DNA from: Polynucleobacter sp. MG-5-Ahmo-C2
Lineage (GTDB): Bacteria; Pseudomonadota; Gammaproteobacteria; Burkholderiales; Burkholderiaceae
Assembly: GCF_018687735.1 (NCBI RefSeq)
Contig: NZ_CP061304.1
Coordinates: forward strand, 1,302,001 to 1,366,000
Direction of reading: 5' to 3'
Length of the DNA: 64,000 bases
The translations under genes and the position numbers were made by a program. The notes under the pieces were generated by a model. That model saw only the letters and a list, made by a program, of their open reading frames with translations. It searched no databases and was not told the DNA's origin. This document shows, piece after piece, positions 36,467-46,481 of the stretch (position 1 is the first letter of the stretch; every line of letters begins with the position of its first letter).

Positions 36467-37831
36467 TTAATTATGTCGCCCAATACCGTAGTACTCAATA
36501 CCCAATTCCCGCATAGCACTTGGCTCATAGAGATTGCGGCCATCAAATACGATAGGGCGCGTCAGCTTTTGCATTACCTGATCAAAATCTGGACTTCGGA
36601 AAGCCTTCCATTCAGTCACAATTACCAAAGCATCGCAAGCATCTAAGGCTGCCATGGGGTTATCTACCATTGAGACCCTCTTGAGACCTTCTGGATTACC
36701 TTTGAAGTCCAACTCGAGGCAATGCTGTGCTTCTGGCATCGCCACTGGATCATGAGCGACTACCGAGGCGCCACGCTTGACCAGTTCTTGGATGATGACG
36801 CGGCTTGGGGCTTCACGCATATCGTCAGTATTCGGCTTAAATGCCAGACCCCAAAGTGCAAACTTCATACCTTTCAGATCTTTGCCAAAGCGTTTTTCAA
36901 TCTTCTCGACCAAGATGTATTTCTGGAGCTCGTTTACAGCCTCTACAGCATCCAAAATCTTCAAGTCTCTGCCATGCTCCCTAGCAGTTTTAGAGAGTGC
37001 CGAAACATCTTTTGGAAAGCAAGATCCACCATAGCCCGTTCCAGAGTACAAAAATCCATAACCAATCCGAGAGTCTGAACCAATGCCCTGACGTACTGCC
37101 TCAATATCAGCGCCTACGAGATCGGCCAAGTTTGCTAACTCGTTCATGAAAGAAATGCGGGTAGCCAACATGGCATTGGCTGCATACTTGGTCAGCTCTG
37201 CACTCTTCACGTCCATGTAATAGGTGCGCTCATGGTGACGATTAAATGGTGCGTACAGCTTGCGCATTTGCTCTTTAGCTCTAAGCCCAGCCGGAGTATT
37301 TTCTGTGCCAATCACAATGCGGTCAGGTCGCATAAAGTCTTCTACTGCTGCACCTTCTTTTAAAAACTCGGGATTAGAGACTACTGAGCACAAGTCGGCT
37401 GGCTGCCCTCTTTTTTCTAATTCCTCTTTAATTGCTGCCGATACTTTATCTGCCGTACCTACTGGCACGGTTGATTTATCAACAATGACCTTAGGTGTGC
37501 TTGCATAAAGGCCAATATTTCGAGCTGCAGCAACGACATATTGTAAATCTGCAGAGCCATCCTCATCAGGAGGGGTACCCACTGCAATAAATTGAACATC
37601 ACCATGCGCAACAGATGCGGCAATGTCTGTAGAGAATTGCAATCTGCCTGCAGCACGATTGCGCTCAATCATTTCTTTCAGGCCGGGCTCATAAATAGGT
37701 ACGCCACCAGAATTCAGAATCTCAATCTTTCTAGGGTCAAGATCTAAACAGAAAACATTATTACCCTGCTCAGCCAAGCAAGCGCCTGTAACTAAACCTA
37801 CGTAACCGCTGCCAATGATGGTGACTTTCAA
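36467..37831 (-). CDS. ugd: UDP-glucose 6-dehydrogenase
   Basis: A 454-residue enzyme that oxidises UDP-glucose to UDP-glucuronate for surface polysaccharide or lipid A modification. The NAD-binding [20 protein letters not shown], the [13 protein letters not shown] loop and the catalytic Cys in [12 protein letters not shown] are intact. The start is a TTG with a strong AGGAG ribosome site six bases upstream; no better ATG exists. It lies between lapB and hldA in a row of envelope genes, so the product may feed LPS assembly. Confidence 0.96.
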   Translation of the reverse strand: MKVTIIGSGYVGLVTGACLAEQGNNVFCLDLDPRKIEILNSGGVPIYEPGLKEMIERNRAAGRLQFSTDIAASVAHGDVQFIAVGTPPDEDGSADLQYVVAAARNIGLYASTPKVIVDKSTVPVGTADKVSAAIKEELEKRGQPADLCSVVSNPEFLKEGAAVEDFMRPDRIVIGTENTPAGLRAKEQMRKLYAPFNRHHERTYYMDVKSAELTKYAANAMLATRISFMNELANLADLVGADIEAVRQGIGSDSRIGYGFLYSGTGYGGSCFPKDVSALSKTAREHGRDLKILDAVEAVNELQKYILVEKIEKRFGKDLKGMKFALWGLAFKPNTDDMREAPSRVIIQELVKRGASVVAHDPVAMPEAQHCLELDFKGNPEGLKRVSMVDNPMAALDACDALVIVTEWKAFRSPDFDQVMQKLTRPIVFDGRNLYEPSAMRELGIEYYGIGRHN

Positions 37832-37867
37832 ATGAGCTCCTAATCAATCTCTAATGTATTCAAGACA

Positions 37868-39079
37868 TCACATTGAGGGGCCACTTGGTGCGGCACCCTC
37901 ACTACGTCTTGGGGAGTATGCCTCCCAATTATTACAGCCAGGACACTGCCAATAGAATCTACGCGCCCTAAACCCGCAATTGCCACAAGTATATCGAGCC
38001 AAACTGGTGGTGCGCTGACGTAAGAGGTTCAAAATTGACTGCAACTCCAAAACCCTTTCAGGATTGGCGCTACCCTCCTCTAAAGCAAGACGGGTTTCAG
38101 CCAACTTAGATAGAGCACTCAAACTAGGGGAATGCTGCATTACATCGGCGAGCATCATATTTGCAGCCTGTGGCCCCCGAATTTTCATGAGCTGCTTATG
38201 CACAATATCGAGTAACTCGCCAGAAGCCTGAGTCTTGAGCAAGTCACACAGGCGATCCAAGCCCTCATCAACCTGATTGATTGCTGCATGAGCAATCATC
38301 CAACGATCCGCCAATAAATGCATATATGCCGGGTGTGAGGCAGCCACCAATCTCCAAGCTTCAATTGCCTGTGCTGGGCGATCCATAGCCATTAAGTAAT
38401 CACCCTGCAAAATCAAAGCACGCGCATGATTTGGTACGGCCTGCAAGGCGCGCTGAATAGTCTGTTCAGACTCCTCTAGATCTTTACGACGCAAGGCTTC
38501 TTGACCTAATTCACAATGAAACTGAGCAATCTCAGTTTGATGTGATTTGCCCTGCAACTTCTCAAGCTCATGGGCTGCGATGATGGCTTTTTTCCAGTCA
38601 CGCTCTACTTGATACATCTCAAGCAAACTTTCTTTTGCTGGAACGGCAAACTTACCTTCCCCCACGCGATTCAATGAAGCTTCAGCGCGATCGAGTAAGC
38701 CGGCACGTAGAAAATCGCGGCCCAATTCATAAGCAGCATGATCCCGATCACGTGGCTTCAAGTCATCGCGATTTGCTAAGTGCTGATGAACCTTAATAGC
38801 TCGCTCAGTTTCACCACGACGACGGAATAAATTACCCAATGAAAAATGTAACTCAACCGTTTCAGGATCTAATTGCGCAATCTTGACAAGGGTTTCAATC
38901 GCTTGATCAGGCTGTTCGTTTAATAGAAGACTGAGTCCTTTAAAAGTTGAGCGCTGCTGACGCATACGCTCGCGCTCATCCATGCGGTTTTCAAGACGTA
39001 AGTCCCAGCGAGATGCTAGCCATCCAATACCAAACATGACTGGTAGCAGCAATAACCAGGATGTCGCTATCTGAATCAT
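37868..39079 (-). CDS. lapB: LPS assembly protein LapB
   Basis: A 403-residue inner-membrane protein that in E. coli tunes LpxC proteolysis and LPS assembly. An N-terminal membrane anchor (residues 5-24) is followed by a series of TPR units (about 45-350). The C-terminus has a rubredoxin-type metal site, CGNCGFRARRFYWQCPGC. All signature parts are present and the length is normal. ihfB lies 60 bases upstream. The small lapA gene that usually precedes lapB is not found there. Confidence 0.95.
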   Translation of the reverse strand: MIQIATSWLLLLPVMFGIGWLASRWDLRLENRMDERERMRQQRSTFKGLSLLLNEQPDQAIETLVKIAQLDPETVELHFSLGNLFRRRGETERAIKVHQHLANRDDLKPRDRDHAAYELGRDFLRAGLLDRAEASLNRVGEGKFAVPAKESLLEMYQVERDWKKAIIAAHELEKLQGKSHQTEIAQFHCELGQEALRRKDLEESEQTIQRALQAVPNHARALILQGDYLMAMDRPAQAIEAWRLVAASHPAYMHLLADRWMIAHAAINQVDEGLDRLCDLLKTQASGELLDIVHKQLMKIRGPQAANMMLADVMQHSPSLSALSKLAETRLALEEGSANPERVLELQSILNLLRQRTTSLARYTCGNCGFRARRFYWQCPGCNNWEAYSPRRSEGAAPSGPSM

Positions 39080-39139
39080 GGCGTGCAGAAATTAAATAAA
39101 AAAATGGCCCGAATGGACCACTGAGGATGAGCCTGAATG

Positions 39140-39484
39140 TTAGGCACCAGAACCCTCTTTGGGGCCCGCCTGTTTCAGCGGCTTGTAATCCACTCGCTCA
39201 CGCAACTCTTTACCAGGCTTGAAATGGGGAACACGTTTTTCTGGAATCAAGACCTTATCACCAGACTTGGGATTACGACCGGTGCGTGCAGGACGATGAT
39301 GAAGTACAAAACTGCCAACGCCACGCAATTCAATGCGTTTACCCTCAGCCAAAGCATGAGTCATGGTATCCAGCAAGGTTTTTACTGCTAGCTCAACATC
39401 CCTAGGCAAAAGCTGCGGAAATTGTTCCGCAAGGCTCTCTACTAGTTCGGAGCGAGTAATAGCTTGTTGCTCTTGATCTGTCAT
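39140..39484 (-). CDS. ihfB: integration host factor subunit beta
   Basis: A 114-residue DNA-bending protein of the HU/IHF family. [14 protein letters not shown] at the N-terminus, [20 protein letters not shown] (from about 56) and [24 protein letters not shown] fit IhfB better than HU. The C-terminal 20 residues ([17 protein letters not shown]) extend beyond the E. coli protein. It lies downstream of rpsA, after a strong terminator, the common order in proteobacteria. IHF works as an alpha-beta heterodimer; ihfA is not in the window. Confidence 0.96.
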   Translation of the reverse strand: MTDQEQQAITRSELVESLAEQFPQLLPRDVELAVKTLLDTMTHALAEGKRIELRGVGSFVLHHRPARTGRNPKSGDKVLIPEKRVPHFKPGKELRERVDYKPLKQAGPKEGSGA

Positions 39485-39492
39485 GATCTATC

Positions 39493-39530
39493 AAAAAAAG
39501 ATCGCCGCTCCCCCACTGGAAAGCGGCGAT
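39493..39530 (-). terminator. rho-independent terminator after rpsA
   Basis: On the minus strand the nine-base GC-rich stem ATCGCCGCT / AGCGGCGAT with a 12-base loop is followed by a seven-base T run. It lies seven bases after the rpsA stop codon and 9 bases before the ihfB start. ihfB must therefore rely on partial read-through or on a promoter inside the end of rpsA. Confidence 0.88.
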
Positions 39531-39536
39531 ATTGCT

Positions 39537-41210
39537 TTAACCCTGATTGTCCATTTTTGCTTTTAACAAAGCACCCAAATTGGTTGTGCCAGACTGCGCA
39601 TCACCTTGGAGCTTGCTCATTGCATCTTGTTGATCAGAACTGTCTTTTGCTTTAATTGAAAGATTGATAACGCGTGACTTACGATCGATATTAATAATCA
39701 TTGCAGTTACGCTATCGCCCTCTTTCAATACATTGCGCGCATCTTCAACGCGATCGGTTGAGATCTCAGAAGCACGCAGGTAAGCTTCAACTTCATCAGC
39801 CAAGTGAATCGTTGCACCCTTAGCATCAACAGCCTTCACAGTACCAGTAACAAGGCTACCCTTGTCGCTTACGGATGTGTAGTTATTGAATGGGTCGCCA
39901 GACAATTGCTTGATACCGAGAGAGATGCGCTCTTTCTCAACATCAATTGCCAATACTGTGGCTTCAACTTCATCACCTTTTTTGTATTTCTTAACAGCTT
40001 CTTCGCCTGGCTCATTCCAAGAGATATCAGAAAGATGTACTAGGCCATCGATGCCGCCAGGCAAGCCAATGAACACACCAAAGTCGGTAATCGACTTGAT
40101 TGCGCCAGTAAGCTTGTCGCCTTTTTGTTGGGCACGTGAGAACTCTTCCCATGGATTTGCTTTGCACTGCTTGATGCCCAAGCTAATACGACGCTTGTCT
40201 TCATCAATATCCAGAACCATGACTTCAACTTCGGTTCCCAATGCAGTGGCTTTGCTTGGAGCAACGTTTTTGTTGGTCCAATCCATTTCAGAAACGTGTA
40301 CCAAACCTTCAATACCAGATTCGATTTCAACGAATGCGCCGTAATCAGTCAAGTTCGTTACCTTGCCGAACAAACGGGTATTCGGTGGGTAACGACGAGC
40401 GATGCCAACCCATGGATCATCACCAAGCTGCTTCACACCAAGTGAAACACGGTTCTTCTCTTGATCGAACTTCAAAATCTTCGCGGTAACTTCTTGACCA
40501 ACAGTCAACATCTCGCTTGGGTGACGCACACGACGCCATGCCAAATCAGTGATGTGTAAGAGGCCATCGATACCACCGAGGTCAACGAACGCGCCGTAAT
40601 CAGTGATGTTCTTAACGAGGCCAGTTACGACAGCGCCTTCTTTAAGGTTAGACATCAACTTAGCACGCTCTTCACCTTGGCTAGCTTCAACAACCGCACG
40701 ACGTGACAACACTACGTTGTTACGCTTACGGTCAAGCTTGATAACCTTGAACTCCATAGTCTTACCTTCGTAAGGACTAGTGTCTTTAATAGGGCGTGTG
40801 TCAACGAGTGATCCAGGCAAGAATGCGCGGATACCGTTCACCATCACAGTCAAGCCACCTTTGACCTTACCAGTAACGGTACCGGTAACGATCTCAGCTT
40901 GCTCGAGCGCTTTTTCCAAATTCATCCATGATGCCAAGCGCTTCGCTTTGTCACGGGAGAGGATGGTGTCGCCATAGCCATTTTCAAGGGCATCGATAGC
41001 AACAGAAACGAAATCGCCAGGAGCTACTTCAATCTCGCCAGCGTCGTTATGGAATTCTTCAACAGGAATAAACGCTTCAGACTTTAAGCCAGCGTTAACA
41101 ACGACGAAGTTATGGTCGATGCGGAGAACTTCAGCCGAAATAACTTGGCCGGTCTTCATATTCGATCGGGTTAATGATTCTTCAAATAATTCTGCAAATG
41201 ATTCAGACAT
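39537..41210 (-). CDS. rpsA: small ribosomal subunit protein bS1
   Basis: A 557-residue protein with six S1 RNA-binding repeats; segments such as [43 protein letters not shown] and [22 protein letters not shown] mark repeats three to five. S1 unfolds mRNA and brings it to the 30S subunit. The length matches E. coli S1 and it lies directly behind cmk, as in most proteobacteria. A structured leader of about 130 bases precedes the gene. The C-terminal 25 residues are a flexible, non-S1 tail. Confidence 0.98.
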   Translation of the reverse strand: MSESFAELFEESLTRSNMKTGQVISAEVLRIDHNFVVVNAGLKSEAFIPVEEFHNDAGEIEVAPGDFVSVAIDALENGYGDTILSRDKAKRLASWMNLEKALEQAEIVTGTVTGKVKGGLTVMVNGIRAFLPGSLVDTRPIKDTSPYEGKTMEFKVIKLDRKRNNVVLSRRAVVEASQGEERAKLMSNLKEGAVVTGLVKNITDYGAFVDLGGIDGLLHITDLAWRRVRHPSEMLTVGQEVTAKILKFDQEKNRVSLGVKQLGDDPWVGIARRYPPNTRLFGKVTNLTDYGAFVEIESGIEGLVHVSEMDWTNKNVAPSKATALGTEVEVMVLDIDEDKRRISLGIKQCKANPWEEFSRAQQKGDKLTGAIKSITDFGVFIGLPGGIDGLVHLSDISWNEPGEEAVKKYKKGDEVEATVLAIDVEKERISLGIKQLSGDPFNNYTSVSDKGSLVTGTVKAVDAKGATIHLADEVEAYLRASEISTDRVEDARNVLKEGDSVTAMIINIDRKSRVINLSIKAKDSSDQQDAMSKLQGDAQSGTTNLGALLKAKMDNQG

Positions 41211-41262
41211 GTGTATTCACTTTGTGCCGCCAGAAGGCCCGACGGGTTAGGTTAAAAAAGCC

Positions 41263-41308
41263 TTAAAGAAACACGCTAATGAAATAATCGCGTTGTGGAG
41301 TTTCTTAA
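41263..41308 (-). promoter_or_regulatory. hairpin with T run in the rpsA leader
   Basis: On the minus strand TTAAGAAAC (41308-41300) can pair with GTTTCTTTAA (41272-41263), with one bulged T. Inside it ACGC/GCGT (41273-41276 with 41290-41293) adds a second stem. GGCTTTTTTAACC follows directly. The element lies between cmk and rpsA and looks like a weak terminator or attenuator, or an S1 autoregulatory leader. Confidence 0.4.
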
Positions 41309-41344
41309 GACGCCAAAACTACTACTTACATCTACCGCTAAAAA

Positions 41345-42007
41345 CTAAACAATCGCAGATTGATACCAATCTAAAACTGTCTTAACTGCTTGATCTATCG
41401 ATAAATCTGATGTTTCAAGCACTTTTGCACCATCTGCAAGCAAGAGGGGGGCGGCACCTCGACTACTATCTCTGGCGTCGCGCTCCTGCAAATCTTGCAG
41501 TAAGTCAGAAAGTTTAGCAGAAATTCCCTTAGCTATCAATTGCTTATAGCGACGTTCCGCCCTGGCAGCAGCAGTGGCGGTCAAGAAAACCTTCAAAACC
41601 GCGTCTGGGAAGATAACGCTGGCCATATCCCGACCATCAGCAACTAGGCCTGGGGAATGTCGAAAACTACGCTGCAAGCCCACCAAAGCAGATCTCACCT
41701 CCGGATGAACCGCCAGAGTAGAAGCTCTTAAACCAATGTTTTCTGTGCGAATGGCGTCCGTAACGTCCTCGCTATCTAGAAAAACTTGGCTATTTTTGAA
41801 TGAAATCAGTAACTTAGGAACTAAAAGGCCTAATTCTGGGCCATTTTTGACATCAATTCCGTATTTTTCACTAGCCAAGGCCACTAAGCGATATAGCGCA
41901 CCGCTATCCAAATAATGAAAACCCAACTTTTCGGCTACCAGGGAAGCAACCGTACCTTTACCTGAGGCGGTAGGTCCATCGATTGCGATAACTGGGTAAG
42001 CGCTCAT
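41345..42007 (-). CDS. cmk: cytidylate kinase
   Basis: A 220-residue P-loop kinase that phosphorylates CMP and d[18 protein letters not shown] (7-21) is the phosphate loop, [14 protein letters not shown] the nucleotide-monophosphate region, and [16 protein letters not shown] the conserved GRD segment. It starts four bases after the aroA stop codon and is followed by rpsA. The order aroA-cmk-rpsA is widely conserved. Confidence 0.96.
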   Translation of the reverse strand: MSAYPVIAIDGPTASGKGTVASLVAEKLGFHYLDSGALYRLVALASEKYGIDVKNGPELGLLVPKLLISFKNSQVFLDSEDVTDAIRTENIGLRASTLAVHPEVRSALVGLQRSFRHSPGLVADGRDMASVIFPDAVLKVFLTATAAARAERRYKQLIAKGISAKLSDLLQDLQERDARDSSRGAAPLLLADGAKVLETSDLSIDQAVKTVLDWYQSAIV

Positions 42008-42011
42008 GAAA

Positions 42012-43337
42012 TTAATTAACTACCTTCGCAAATTCTGCAAAGTAGCTTGGGAAAGTTTTAGCGACGCAATTAGGATCATTGATTGTCAGAGATTGAGGAC
42101 CAAATGCTACGAGAGAAAAGCACATGGCCATACGATGGTCATCGTAAGTATCAATACCTTCGGCTGGCGACTTCCAGTCACCCAGGGATGGAGCAGTGAT
42201 AACAATATAGTCGGCACCCTCTTCAACAGTCGCACCCACTTTTCTTAATTCTGTTGCCATCGCCGCGATGCGATCGGTTTCCTTCACTCGCCAACTGGCA
42301 ATATTATTCAATCGTGTTGGGCCCTCAGCAAACAACGCTGCAATAGCAAGCGTCATTGCCGCATCTGGAATCTCAGTGCAATCCAGTGTGATGCCATTCA
42401 ACTTTCCATTCGCATTCTTCACACCAGAAACTTCAATCCAATCTTCCCCAGCAGTGATATTGGCACCCATCAAGGCAAGCGCATCAGCAAATGCTACGTC
42501 ACCCTGAATACTGTCATTGCCAACACCCAGCACTCTTACAGGACCAACACCAATAGCACCCAGTGCTAAAAAGTAAGAGGCAGAAGAGGCATCGCCTTCA
42601 ACCGATAGCTGACCAGGGCTCTTGTAAACAGCGTCCGATGTTTTGGCTGGTATGACAAACGACTGGCCATCAGGGCAAGCGACATGCACGCCAAAACGTG
42701 CCATCAATTTCAGAGTGATATCGATATATGGGCGAGAAATCAGTTCGCCAATCACCTCAATACGAACGGCTTGTTCCGCAACAAGCGGCAAAGCCATTAA
42801 CAAAGCAGTCAAGAACTGGCTGGATACATCACCACGCACCTTTACAACATCTTTAATCTGAATATCTGCCGCCAAAATCTGAATCGGTGGATAACCTTCC
42901 TGTAATTCATATTCAATCTTGGCGCCTACTTGACGCAAGCCATCAACTAAATCACGAATCGGCCTTTCGTGCATTCGAGCTACACCGGATAAACGATAGT
43001 CTCCACCCTGCATTGCGAGTGCCGCTGTCAGTGGACGAATCGCAGTACCGGCATTACCCATGAAGAGATCTGCTTGGCGCACGGGGAAGCGAGCGCCATA
43101 ACCATCAACTACGCAAACTTTGTCAGCTTGATCAGTTACAGACAGGCCTAACTGACGCAAAGCATTCCGCATCACTTGAGTGTCATCAGCATCAAGTAAA
43201 TTCTTGAGCGTAGTAGTGCCAGAAGATAGTGCTGCCAGAAGCAATACACGATTGGAGATGCTCTTGGACCCAGGCAACACAATCGAGCCCTGAGCTCGCT
43301 TGAATGGTCCAATCTGAGTACTAGGTAAATGGCCCAT
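42012..43337 (-). CDS. aroA: 3-phosphoshikimate 1-carboxyvinyltransferase (EPSP synthase)
   Basis: A 441-residue enzyme that joins PEP and shikimate 3-phosphate on the way to chorismate. The substrate loop [16 protein letters not shown] (21-36), the [15 protein letters not shown] motif (about 92-106), [16 protein letters not shown] and the C-terminal [11 protein letters not shown] are intact. The loop around residues 92-98 is GNAGTAIRP, the class I glyphosate-sensitive type. It overlaps the tyrA stop codon by one base and is coupled to cmk. Confidence 0.96.
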   Translation of the reverse strand: MGHLPSTQIGPFKRAQGSIVLPGSKSISNRVLLLAALSSGTTTLKNLLDADDTQVMRNALRQLGLSVTDQADKVCVVDGYGARFPVRQADLFMGNAGTAIRPLTAALAMQGGDYRLSGVARMHERPIRDLVDGLRQVGAKIEYELQEGYPPIQILAADIQIKDVVKVRGDVSSQFLTALLMALPLVAEQAVRIEVIGELISRPYIDITLKLMARFGVHVACPDGQSFVIPAKTSDAVYKSPGQLSVEGDASSASYFLALGAIGVGPVRVLGVGNDSIQGDVAFADALALMGANITAGEDWIEVSGVKNANGKLNGITLDCTEIPDAAMTLAIAALFAEGPTRLNNIASWRVKETDRIAAMATELRKVGATVEEGADYIVITAPSLGDWKSPAEGIDTYDDHRMAMCFSLVAFGPQSLTINDPNCVAKTFPSYFAEFAKVVN

Positions 43338-44218
43338 CAGGCCCCATCCAAATCTTGACGCGCTTTACTGGCCTTGTTAAATAGCTTCTCCAAGCCTGCA
43401 CCATCACCTTCGGCAACCAATTTGCGCATGTGATTGACGATTAATAAATACTGATCCAACTCTTTCAATATCGCAGTAGGGTTACCCAAGCAAATATCAC
43501 GCCACATTTCTGGACTAGAGGCAGCGATACGGGTGAAGTCCCTAAATCCAGCACCCACATGATCTAATTTTTGATCAGCATCTTCCGAGTTCACAACGTT
43601 CGCCATTAAGGCGTAAGAAAGAAGGTGTGGCAGGTGGGAGACAGCCGCATAAATTGCATCGTGCTGCACGCTACCAATCTTTTTTACTACCGAACCAACT
43701 GACTCCCAGAAGCCGACAATCAAGGCAGTATCCTCAGGAGAGTTCTCTTGCAATGGACACACAATCGTTTGCTTGCCTTCAAATAAGTCAGCCCTTGCAG
43801 CGCTAGCGCCATGTTGTGCGCCACCAGCAATTGGGTGGGCTGGCACAAACTGACATGCCTTTTTACCCAATACTTCTTTCGCAGCCAAGATCACATCACC
43901 CTTAGTACTCCCAGCATCAGTAATCATGGTGCGAGACTCAAGATGCGGCTCTAGAGCTTCAAATGCTATTCGCATTTGTGCAACTGGCATGCATAACACA
44001 ATCAGGTCTGATTGCTTGGCTGCTTCCACTAAATCGACTACCCCATCAATCGCACCCATCTTTTGTGCTTGATCTAAATTTTCTTTGCTACGACCAACGC
44101 CAAGCACCTTAGTAACTACACCAGCTTGTTTCAGCGCTAAACCCAAAGATGCGCCAATCAAGCCAACACCCACAATGGTGACAGTGCCGAAATTACTTGA
44201 AGGATTAATGATGACCAT
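43337..44218 (-). CDS. tyrA: prephenate dehydrogenase
   Basis: A 293-residue NAD(P)-dependent dehydrogenase that makes 4-hydroxyphenylpyruvate (or arogenate) for tyrosine synthesis. The Rossmann motif is [20 protein letters not shown] (13-32). The catalytic region includes [20 protein letters not shown] and the [11 protein letters not shown] histidine. It is monofunctional, with no chorismate mutase or ACT domain; chorismate mutase is fused to PheA two genes upstream. The gene overlaps aroA by one base. Confidence 0.94.
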   Translation of the reverse strand: MVIINPSSNFGTVTIVGVGLIGASLGLALKQAGVVTKVLGVGRSKENLDQAQKMGAIDGVVDLVEAAKQSDLIVLCMPVAQMRIAFEALEPHLESRTMITDAGSTKGDVILAAKEVLGKKACQFVPAHPIAGGAQHGASAARADLFEGKQTIVCPLQENSPEDTALIVGFWESVGSVVKKIGSVQHDAIYAAVSHLPHLLSYALMANVVNSEDADQKLDHVGAGFRDFTRIAASSPEMWRDICLGNPTAILKELDQYLLIVNHMRKLVAEGDGAGLEKLFNKASKARQDLDGA

Positions 44219-44236
44219 AGATAAAAGTCTTGTTTT

Positions 44237-45358
44237 TTATTTCGCCAGGATTGCTGTGAGTGCGTCAATAAAAGCCGCATTCTCTTGTGGCAAACCAATC
44301 GAGATGCGCAACCATTGCGGCAAGCCGTAATTACCAACAGGGCGCACAATGATGCCGCGTTTAAGTAACTCCAGATTAATACGTGCACCCGCCTGATCAT
44401 CTTGACCCACTCTCACCAAGACAAAATTTCCTGCGGATGATAAATAAGTGAGATTCAATTGTTCGAAAGCGTTGGTCAGCTGTTCGTAACCAGCCCGATT
44501 GAGCTCATACCCTTCTTGCAAAAATACTTTGTCTTGAAACGCTGCAATGGCAGCGGCTTGGGCAAGACTGTTCACGTTAAACGGTTGACGAATACGATTC
44601 AGCAAATCGGTTAGGTGGGGTTGCGCAACGCCATAACCAATTCGCAAGCCAGCTAATCCATACGCTTTTGAAAAGCTACGGGACAAAATCATATTGGGAA
44701 AACGCTTCACCCAGGCAATCGCGTCATAGCGCTGCTCTGGGCTGAGATATTCGTTATAGGCCTCGTCAAGCACAACAACGACATGTGATGGCACAGCCTG
44801 CAAGAAATCTTCAATCTCTTTTGCGCTGAGATAGCTGCCAGTTGGATTGTTTGGGTTGGCAATGAATGCCAACTTTGCTTTATCTCCAGCCGCTTGAATC
44901 GCAGAAAGCATTGCTGGCAAGTCATGGCCATAACTCTCTGTAGCAGCAACCTCAACTGCTTTAGCCCCCACCGCTTGGGTTGCCAGGGGATAAACAGCAA
45001 ATGCATGTTTAGAGAAAAATACTTCATCGCCTGCTTGTGCAACTGCGCGTGCCGCCAATTCTAAGATGTCATTACTGCCATTGCCCAACGTAATCCAATC
45101 ACTTGGGACCCCCAAGCGCTCAGACAATACATTCTTTAATTCAAAACCATTGGAGTCTGGATAGCGGCCCAAATCGCTAGCAGCCTTCAGCATGGCCTCT
45201 TGCGCAGACTTGGGCATTCCCAATGGATTCTCATTGGAAGCCAGCTTCACAATCTTGCTTTCATCCAAACCATACTCACGCGCAACTTCACTAATAGGTC
45301 GCCCACCAACATAGGGCGCAATCGCATGAATGTGTTTTAGACCAATCTTGGAAGTCAT
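44237..45358 (-). CDS. hisC: histidinol-phosphate / aromatic aminotransferase
   Basis: A 373-residue fold-type I PLP aminotransferase. GRPISEVAREYGLDE and KLASNENPLGMP at the N-terminus, the ANPNNPTGSYL loop and the PLP-binding Lys in SRSFSKAYGLAGLRIGY are clear. By family it is HisC-like. The position between pheA and tyrA suggests that it transaminates phenylpyruvate or 4-hydroxyphenylpyruvate as well as, or instead of, imidazole-acetol phosphate. Which activity dominates cannot be read from sequence. Confidence 0.92.
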   Translation of the reverse strand: MTSKIGLKHIHAIAPYVGGRPISEVAREYGLDESKIVKLASNENPLGMPKSAQEAMLKAASDLGRYPDSNGFELKNVLSERLGVPSDWITLGNGSNDILELAARAVAQAGDEVFFSKHAFAVYPLATQAVGAKAVEVAATESYGHDLPAMLSAIQAAGDKAKLAFIANPNNPTGSYLSAKEIEDFLQAVPSHVVVVLDEAYNEYLSPEQRYDAIAWVKRFPNMILSRSFSKAYGLAGLRIGYGVAQPHLTDLLNRIRQPFNVNSLAQAAAIAAFQDKVFLQEGYELNRAGYEQLTNAFEQLNLTYLSSAGNFVLVRVGQDDQAGARINLELLKRGIIVRPVGNYGLPQWLRISIGLPQENAAFIDALTAILAK

Positions 45359-45401
45359 TCGCAGGCTAACTAATGTAGTTACTAATTAAATTTATAAATA
45401 T

Positions 45402-46481
45402 TTAAGCTGAGTGAGGATAAGAACCCAGGTTCTTATAAAAAGCTGCAATTTCTTTTAATTCCTCTAAAGCCTTTACTACTTTGGTATCTTGCGCGTGGCC
45501 AGCAATATCAATATAGAAGTGATATTCCCAAGTGCCTTTGCGCGCAGGACGAGACTCAAAACGGTTCATCGACACCCCATGCTTTGCCAAAGGGGCAAGC
45601 AAGCGATGCACAGCGCCGGGCTGATTATCAACCGATAAGACTAAAGAAGTTTGATCTTTACCGGTTGGCTGGCACTCATAAGCGCCAACTACGACAAAGC
45701 GAGTGCGATTATGCGGATCATCCTGAATCTGGGCAGCAACTGCTTGCAAGCCATAAGTCTCTTGCGCAGGATCACCGGCAATCGCAGCCAAAGTAGGATC
45801 ATTGGCAGCCAAGCGAGCAGCCTCAGCATTACTACTGACTGCTTGGCGCTTTAAGTTGGGAGCATGCAGGCTCAACCATTGTTGGCACTGCGCCAGTGCT
45901 TGCGCGTGAGCACAAACTGTTTTTACACCATCCAAGCTACCACTTTTCGTTAGGAGATGATGGCGAATTGCTAGCACAACTTCGCCGCTAATCTGCATGG
46001 AAGAATCTAAAAGCAAATCCAATGTACGTGAGATAGCGCCTTCGCTAGAATTTTCAACAGGCACAACGCCAAACTGTGCGGCACCCTTCTCTACCGATTT
46101 AAAGACTTCATCCAAACTTGCACAAGGCAGCCCAGCAATTGAGTGGCCGAAGTAAGTTTGGGCAGCCTGTTCAGAGAAAGTGCCGGCAGGTCCGAGATAC
46201 GCAATCGTTTGACGAGCTTCTAAGGCTCTGCAGGCAGACATGACCTCGCGCCAAATCGCTGCGATACCATCAGGCAATAAAGGTCCAGAGTTGATTTCCT
46301 GAAGACGAGCGACGACCTGACGCTCACGCTCAGGACGAAACACTGGAGACGAGAAGCCACCTTTGATGTGACCAACTTCTTGCGCTGCTTTAGCACGCTG
46401 CGTCAGTAAATCCAAAATCTCTGCATCTAATGCATCGATTTTTTCTCGCAGGGGAGCTAAGCGCTGCTCTTCAGTACTCAT
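45402..46481 (-). CDS. pheA: bifunctional chorismate mutase / prephenate dehydratase
   Basis: A 359-residue enzyme that takes chorismate to phenylpyruvate. The N-terminal AroQ-type mutase domain (about 1-90) starts REKIDALDAEILDLLTQR. The dehydratase domain begins TIAYLGPAGTFSEQAA and has VPVENSSEGAISRTLDLL. The C-terminal ACT domain carries the phenylalanine-sensing ESRPARKGTWEYHFYID motif, so feedback inhibition is expected. The ATG overlaps the serC stop by one base. Confidence 0.96.
   Translation of the reverse strand: MSTEEQRLAPLREKIDALDAEILDLLTQRAKAAQEVGHIKGGFSSPVFRPERERQVVARLQEINSGPLLPDGIAAIWREVMSACRALEARQTIAYLGPAGTFSEQAAQTYFGHSIAGLPCASLDEVFKSVEKGAAQFGVVPVENSSEGAISRTLDLLLDSSMQISGEVVLAIRHHLLTKSGSLDGVKTVCAHAQALAQCQQWLSLHAPNLKRQAVSSNAEAARLAANDPTLAAIAGDPAQETYGLQAVAAQIQDDPHNRTRFVVVGAYECQPTGKDQTSLVLSVDNQPGAVHRLLAPLAKHGVSMNRFESRPARKGTWEYHFYIDIAGHAQDTKVVKALEELKEIAAFYKNLGSYPHSA

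Noticed and set aside
39886..40344. A 152-codon open frame on the plus strand, opposite rpsA
   Set aside because: It lies entirely inside the well-supported S1 gene, with repetitive composition mirroring the S1 repeats and no ribosome site or recognisable domain.
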